Assembly: GCA_037039925.1 (NCBI GenBank) | Contig: JAXRKP010000424.1 | Coordinates: 57,501 to 121,500, forward strand | DNA from: Doris montereyensis | Taxonomy: Eukaryota > Mollusca > Gastropoda > Nudibranchia > Dorididae | Direction of reading: 5' to 3' | DNA length: 64,000 bases | Shown: piece after piece, positions 59,319-64,000 of the stretch | Position numbering within the stretch: the first letter of the stretch is position 1 | Layout of the letters: the number at the start of each line of letters is the position of its first letter | The notes under the pieces: model-generated | What the model was told of the DNA's origin: nothing | The model's database searches: none | Seen by the model: the letters and a program-made list of their open reading frames with translations, nothing else | Translations under genes and position numbers: made by a program

Positions 59319-60497
59319 AGAAGTGACCGTCTAAATGCCCGGTGCTTGGGAAACAGACAAAATGGGCATTTAGGCGAAAGTAGGTCAGGGGCAATAATTT
59401 GAGGGTAGGCCTATTTCTGTGACTTTGGGTTTTCCTAGTGACTTGTCAATTTCATCCAGGATTTGAAGCTTCTTTTTGAAAATCATTTCCTGGTATATTC
59501 TTTTTTTTTTCAAGATGTAGATTTGTATGTAGCTGAGCAAAATTCAAGTTGTTACCATGGAGGCTAAGAGAAAAAGGACCTGATCCAATATTTGCTTCCT
59601 CATTAACTGGCATAACCCACACTATAATCACGTAACTTATTTAATCACGAGACCTATGACTTAAATAATTATACAAATTTGGATGAAAAAACTGGATAAA
59701 GAAAAGCCTCATCCAATGGGACCAATGTGTGAATAAATCAACATGAATCTTACAACTCCTTTGATTCATAATCCTCATGTTAAAAAGATTCATAGTCAGA
59801 TCGTTTGTATTTGGAAAAGTCATCGGCTGTACGAAACATTTAATGCGTGAAAAAGGGAAACCTGGAAACCATTACACTCTTTAATGCTGAGGTAGTGAGC
59901 GTGCGGATGGATTGACTGTCTCTCGCCACGAAGACCCAAAGTCACATTAGATACAGCCAATGCCAAACTGTTCACACCTTGTCCCTCGATCGCGATGAGC
60001 GTCCGGTCTAAAGACACCAGGTGATTGCATGCCACTTACGACATCAAGAAAGAGATGTGGGCGGAGTCCAGAAGACTGTTCAATTCTAATTGCCCGATGA
60101 CCAACCAGTGATCCAATAGGACAAAGGATGTGCTATACATTGGGTGGAGTTATGAAGAGAAGATTGGTCAACGTTTAGTACATTAGGGCCTACAATGGAT
60201 AGGTAATGAAGGGTAGTTGCAATGCATGGCACATTGTTGGCGGGCGGGCATAAGCCCTATTAGATTAGCGATCGGATTACATGAATGATAAAGAAAAATA
60301 GACTATTTAATCAATTACAGATGTATTTTATGATACTTTGGAGAAAAAGATACCTGCAGTTGTCATTGAGACCGGGCATCTAGGCGAAAATCTTGGGTTT
60401 TCAAACGGGCATTTAGAGGGCAATTTATATAGAAAAATTCAGTTTCACTGAGATTGCAGGCATTTAGGCTAAACGGACATTTAGGCGGTCACTACTG
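59319..60497 (+). mobile_element. TA-type DNA element, copy 3, both ends present
   Basis: The left end gaagtgaccgtctaaatgcc and the inverted right end ggacatttaggcggtcacta form terminal inverted repeats with consensus CAGTAGTGACCGCCTAAATG. TA flanks both ends (left ...gtaTA, right ...ctgTA). Subterminal gggcatttaggcgaaa repeats lie near both ends. About 1.18 kb with no transposase frame, so non-autonomous. Related copies are at 48150-48662 and 33205-33500. Confidence 0.82.
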
Positions 60498-60639
60498 TAA
60501 TACAATAATGTTCAAATTCCACACCAAAATCACTGGCCATGATCAAATGTACCTATTTTTCTTTTCCCAATCACTGCTACTTATCCATGAGTTACTAGCA
60601 TACATCTTTTTCACCCTTAAGGTTACTTGATTAAACGTT

Positions 60640-61020
60640 TATTTCTTAACAACGCTAGGCGTAGAGGATGTAAACTGGCTGGCTTCTGGCCGATTGGATC
60701 ATCATGACCAACAGACAGGAAGGAAATCTCGTGCGATGGGACATCAGTCACCATGCGTGGACGGCCCATTTAGTGCATGGTGTAACAGAAATGCTGGAAT
60801 AAAAATCGGGACTCCTAAATATTGAACTAGTTCACCAAGTTCAGACTGTTGCCTCGGGGAGGAGGCAGCAGATTTCCAGAAACATTTATGAGGTGAAATC
60901 CTCATGAGTTTCCCTGACCAGCGCGCTCTTCCTGTCCCACCACAACGGTTGCTAAGCTAAGAAGAGCCCAGACCTGTAACGGCCGATTATAAGGCAAGTA
61001 TGCGACAATGGTTGCTGTTT
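60640..61020. other. GC-richer segment, unassigned
   Basis: Base composition is clearly richer in G and C than the flanks. A + frame of about 60 codons without a start (VNWLASGRLDHHDQQTG, then CVDGPFSAWCNRNAG) is open at 60660-60825. No family recognised. It may be a relic of an unknown repeat. Confidence 0.35.
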
Positions 61021-61227
61021 TAAGGTTTAAGGGTTCTCTCAGAACTCACACGACCCAAGTCCCAATATAGAAGAAAGAAAGAGAAGACACCTCCCCCCCC
61101 CACCTCTTAAATTTCTTATCAAGGCGCATGCATTGTAAATTTCATTTTCATGGAGCAGCCACACAAGATTCCATCGTTCAGATTTTAAAACTTTGTCCAG
61201 ATTTGTTTCGTCTACGTTAGAACTTAC

Positions 61228-61296
61228 TTCTTGCCACGGCAAAAAGTTCCTCGGGACTTGAGAAGTCGCCTCATACTTTGCATTCTTGACTTTCAC
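61228..61296 (-). CDS. Gene B exon 7: last strand of the central FN3 domain
   Basis: The minus-strand acceptor (ctttttcag type, complement of ctgaaaag) is above 61296 and a gtaagt donor is below 61228. The exon is 69 nt, phase 0 in and out: VKVKNAKYEATSQVPRN, then FLPWQE. Same length, phase and pattern as gene A exon 7 (VKIKNANYEE...NFLPTKD). The longer raw frame running past the donor is not used. Confidence 0.93.
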
Positions 61297-61950
61297 CTGA
61301 AAAGAAACACAAGATTCATTTACAGTGTAATAAAGTAAACCTTCAAAGCCATGGAAAAAACAAATATACAGCAAACTATAACTGCTACGACAATCACTAT
61401 TTTAATCATAAAAACTGCTACTCGTAGTGAAGTGTGTTGTGATGATCTTTGGATGTATTGATCTTTTCCCCTGGAACCGGCACCAATGTCGTTAGACCTC
61501 TATGAAAATTAGACGGTTGTAATGACTTAAATACATCCGTCATGACGGTTGTAGTGAAGTGGATTTTCTCCCATGTCCTCTACAGTCTGTAGCAAAAAGT
61601 CAACCATGATAAAGTTTGACCTGACGATCGCTTTAAGACAACAGGCCAAATGAAGCCCAACAATCTATCTAAATAATGTACACAGCACAGTGTGCCTTTG
61701 TTGACAAGGCCTAGACTTGCGTTTGTTTATATTGTTATTACATTCTACACCATGCAAGTGCCTATTACCTAAGTGACATACAGTTACTGTACATAGCACT
61801 TACATGTATGTCCCGTGAATTTGTAGTCAAACGGTTGCATTGAACTACGCATGCGGCGATATTTTTTCTACTCCACAAAGGATATCACTACAAGTGCACT
61901 CAGCTGAATTTCTATTAGAACTACTACTACTACTACTACTACTAGTACAG
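61297..61950 (-). other. Gene B intron 6, left part
   Basis: No gene seen. A short CTA run lies at 61921-61943. This intron totals about 1.8 kb, against about 11.9 kb in gene A. Confidence 0.6.
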
Positions 61951-61951
61951 T

Positions 61952-62132
61952 AGTGAAGGTAATGACATAAGATAATATGAAAGCCCCATAGGAACAAAGA
62001 CAAGAGAAATACAAGGAATAGACAGAGAAAAATCCTGGCCACCATGGGGATCGAACCCGTGACCTCTGAGTCGGCACCCTTTCGCCTCGCCCTGAAAACA
62101 AAGCGTGCTGCCAACCAAGCTAACTACACTCC
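61952..62132 (-). mobile_element. tRNA-derived SINE, family 1, complete minus copy
   Basis: On the minus strand: ggagtgtagttagcttggtt, gccgactcagaggtcacggg (A/B-box region), ttcgatccccatggtggcca, then the body with tttgttcctatggggctttc. The SINE makes open frames such as GSRFDPHGGQDFS that are artefacts. Confidence 0.88.
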
Positions 62133-62194
62133 TTATAAAAAGGAGTTTCATTACAAGGTCTTTCGCACAAATCCAGTCATGACTGCTAGTTAAT

Positions 62195-62302
62195 GAAACT
62201 TGATCCCCAAGGTGGCCAGGATTTCTTTCTGTCTACTCCTTGTATTTGTCTTGTCTTTGTTCCTATGGGGCTTTCATATTGTCTTATGTCATTACTTTCA
62301 CT
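62195..62302 (+). mobile_element. tRNA-derived SINE, family 1, plus copy, head-truncated
   Basis: Starts within the B-box (cttgatccccaaggtggcca) and keeps the body to ttatgtcattactttcac. It is inverted relative to the adjacent minus copy. A shorter scrap (ggtctttgttcctatgggga) lies near 63657-63680. Confidence 0.85.
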
Positions 62303-62669
62303 TCCGACATACCCCTTTGCCTCACTGTTTGTTTTTATCTACTACTACAACAGCAGCTGTCCAAAAACATGCTGCCTAACACCACGGTCTGCCTACCAGC
62401 ATGCTGTTATCTCTGGAAACATACATTTTTTCACTCTATAATTTTGCCCCTTAACAATATGCCTGGAGCACAACACAATTCTTATTTAACCAGCCACCTA
62501 ACGGAAACCTAACCCAAGACAAAAACACGTATGAACTTGAATGAATGAGAAACACCTGGAGGAAGTAACTTAATTCCAATACCTCGGCTCAGCATAGTAA
62601 CACTAGCAGAAAGTGACATGGGAAAAGAAATAGTCCCAAAAATAGCATTAGCCACTTTAGCCTTCCAGA

Positions 62670-63000
62670 AGATGAGTTTGATTATCTTATTTCCCCACAT
62701 CCACAACCAAGGGGATCTCGGGGTTTTTTTTGGTAGGATTTTTAATTCTGCCCGGATTGCCCTGTAAACAGCCAAGTGATCTTGAACGTGCACAGAGTGT
62801 TGTGATCTGCACACAATACCTCCTTTTTATCGTCCATCTCCGATAGGACTAGGTGTCGCTCACCTACTTGTAATAGGAGGGGTAAGAATTTGTTTTTTTT
62901 TTAAAGTTCAAGAAAATTTGTCAACTGTTGGCGGGGCTCGAACCCACTACCTTTTGGGTTGAGAGGCCGACTCCTTACCTCTGGACTACCAACCCCTAAG
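62670..63000 (-). mobile_element. SINE family 2, copy 3 (with tRNA-like head)
   Basis: On the minus strand the head corresponds to ggtagtccagaggtaaggag, cggcctctcaacccaaaagg and tagtgggttcgagccccgcc, a good A-box/B-box pair. The body contains gatctcggggttttttttgg and tgcccggattgccctgtaaa on +. The copies at 46350 and 51395 share it. Confidence 0.85.
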
Positions 63001-63125
63001 AGATGAAACCTTTTTGGAAATTCAAAAGCTACTCAATCAAAACCAAATCAGAATCAAACAATTCCAATGTCCACTGTTCCTATCGCATGCAGCCGCCGTC
63101 TCGTTTCTCATCTTCGTTAACTCAC

Positions 63126-63233
63126 CTCAAACGTGTAGTTGTTCGGCACTTCTATTCCTCCAAGTTGAGAAGCGTTGACAGATATCCCACATTGACTTGA
63201 AACAAAATTGTGAGGAATGGTATGTTCTGTGGA
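63126..63233 (-). CDS. Gene B exon 6: FN3 strands, intact frame
   Basis: The minus-strand acceptor (aacatgttag type, before tccacagaa) is above 63233 and a gtgagt donor is below 63126. The exon is 108 nt, phase 0 in and out: STEHTIPHNFVSSQC, then GISVNASQLGG, IEVPNNYTFE. It aligns end to end with gene A exon 6 ([15 protein letters not shown]...NNYTFE) and shows that the A copy lacks one base. The long + open frame across it is a shadow. Exons 1-5 of gene B must lie right of the window. Confidence 0.93.
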
Positions 63234-64000
63234 CTAACATTTAAGCAAAACACACTTTATTTATTTTTACTTACATCAAGATAACGGAAAAGATGTCAAC
63301 TCCACTAAAAGAGAGACAGAATAAACACAAGATGCTTTGTGTTTGACCCTTGGTCAGACAACAAACAAGCATGGACTGCAACTACTACAAGGGTTAAAAG
63401 ATCTAACCCAAAGAATCAATTGTTTATCATGTCTCTCTTAGTTGAGTTGTCAGATATAGTTAAATTATTAGTTGGACTTTACTCCACTGTAACTGCTCCT
63501 GTTGTACTGTTTTTACTTTCACGTCTTGGATGGTATCTCTATAGGATTTGTGACGAATAACAAAAATGAAATAGAAGACAAATAAAAAATGGGAGAAGCA
63601 CAAATCTGCTTGGTGTTCAAAATCTGTGTCTTGTTTATTCTTTTGTATTTTTTGCTTGGTCTTTGTTCCTATGGGGATTCAATCTCTATTTCACATCCTT
63701 ATCCATCTTATTCACACAGATGGAAACATTATATGCCTGCCCCTTTTGAAATCTCAAATCAGCAATTTGAGAACTAATTTTACTAACAAACGTCTTTAAT
63801 TGAAATGCAATTTTTAAAATCCCAACACTAACACCTTGCCAGAGGGAATTTGATCATAATTTTTTCATAAAAGTGTAATGCCAAGCATTCTACTAGTTCT
63901 GTTATTCAGTTCAAACATAGCACACACACACACAGTATTAATTAGTTCTAGTGTGCACATGTGAGTAACGCACAAAGTTCTTTCATATCAGTCATAGATG
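63234..64000 (-). other. Gene B intron 5, right edge of window
   Basis: No counterpart of gene A exon 5 was found, as expected if the intron is longer than 770 bp (1.6 kb in gene A). A SINE scrap is near 63657-63680 and a short CA run near 63920. The + frame at 63339-63560 has a hydrophobic stretch but no recognisable family. Confidence 0.5.

Noticed and set aside
61845..62151. Three overlapping minus frames with GSRFDPHGG motif
   Set aside because: The R-F-D-P-x-G-G motif comes from the tRNA B-box of the SINE.
63339..63560. Hydrophobic 73-residue + frame near the right edge
   Set aside because: No similarity to any gene A exon on either strand, and no recognisable domain or supporting context.

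Overview
The window is animal nuclear DNA. It has intron-rich genes with GT-AG junctions, fibronectin type III (FN3) modules, a membrane anchor, LINE, SINE, mariner and piggyBac relics, and a very heavy load of micro- and minisatellites. The repeat style and the receptor family suggest a marine or aquatic invertebrate, perhaps a mollusc, but the sequence does not fix the species. Almost all long open frames are tandem-repeat artefacts; the real coding sequence lies in short exons.

Two paralogous genes lie tail to tail. Gene A (+ strand) enters from the left edge and ends at 31090, with twelve recognisable exons: two cysteine-rich EGF/EB-like exons (519-651, 1472-1570), an FN3-like module (3078-3257, 4959-5087), an FN3 module (6226-6371, 7962-8068, 19933-20001), a cysteine-bearing membrane-proximal FN3-like module (21894-22106, 23213-23350, 25855-25958, 28151-28218) and a final exon with an Asp run, one transmembrane helix and a roughly 12-residue tail (30942-31090). 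Gene B (- strand) enters from the right edge and ends at 45184. Its seven exons match gene A exons 6 to 12 in order, splice phase and, for several, exact length (63126-63233, 61228-61296, 56631-56825, 55113-55250, 46928-47034, 45650-45732, 45184-45296). The membrane-proximal module resembles that of receptor protein tyrosine phosphatases, but no phosphatase domain follows in either copy, so both look like short-tailed single-pass receptors or decoys. Comparing the copies exposes three small indels in simple tracts: one G in A exon 6, one AT unit in A exon 10 and one extra A in B exon 10. Each breaks the reading frame.

The gene A introns hold an (ATA/CTA) array, a 45-bp minisatellite, a CA-rich array, tandem copies of a splice donor, a foldback element, 31-bp and 51-bp minisatellites, more than 11 kb of GTA-type satellite (about 8440-19730), a punctuated AT array, a TTAA-flanked piggyBac relic, and 61-bp and 60-bp minisatellites. 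The space between the genes (31091-45183) holds decayed LINE fragments on both strands, an old inverted copy of a TA-flanked DNA element, about 700 bp of (GA)n, a 2-kb minisatellite and a mariner relic. The gene B introns hold SINEs, two more copies of the TA-flanked element, 60-, 27- and 30-bp minisatellites and a nested LINE pair. No tRNA, rRNA, CRISPR or prokaryotic feature was seen.
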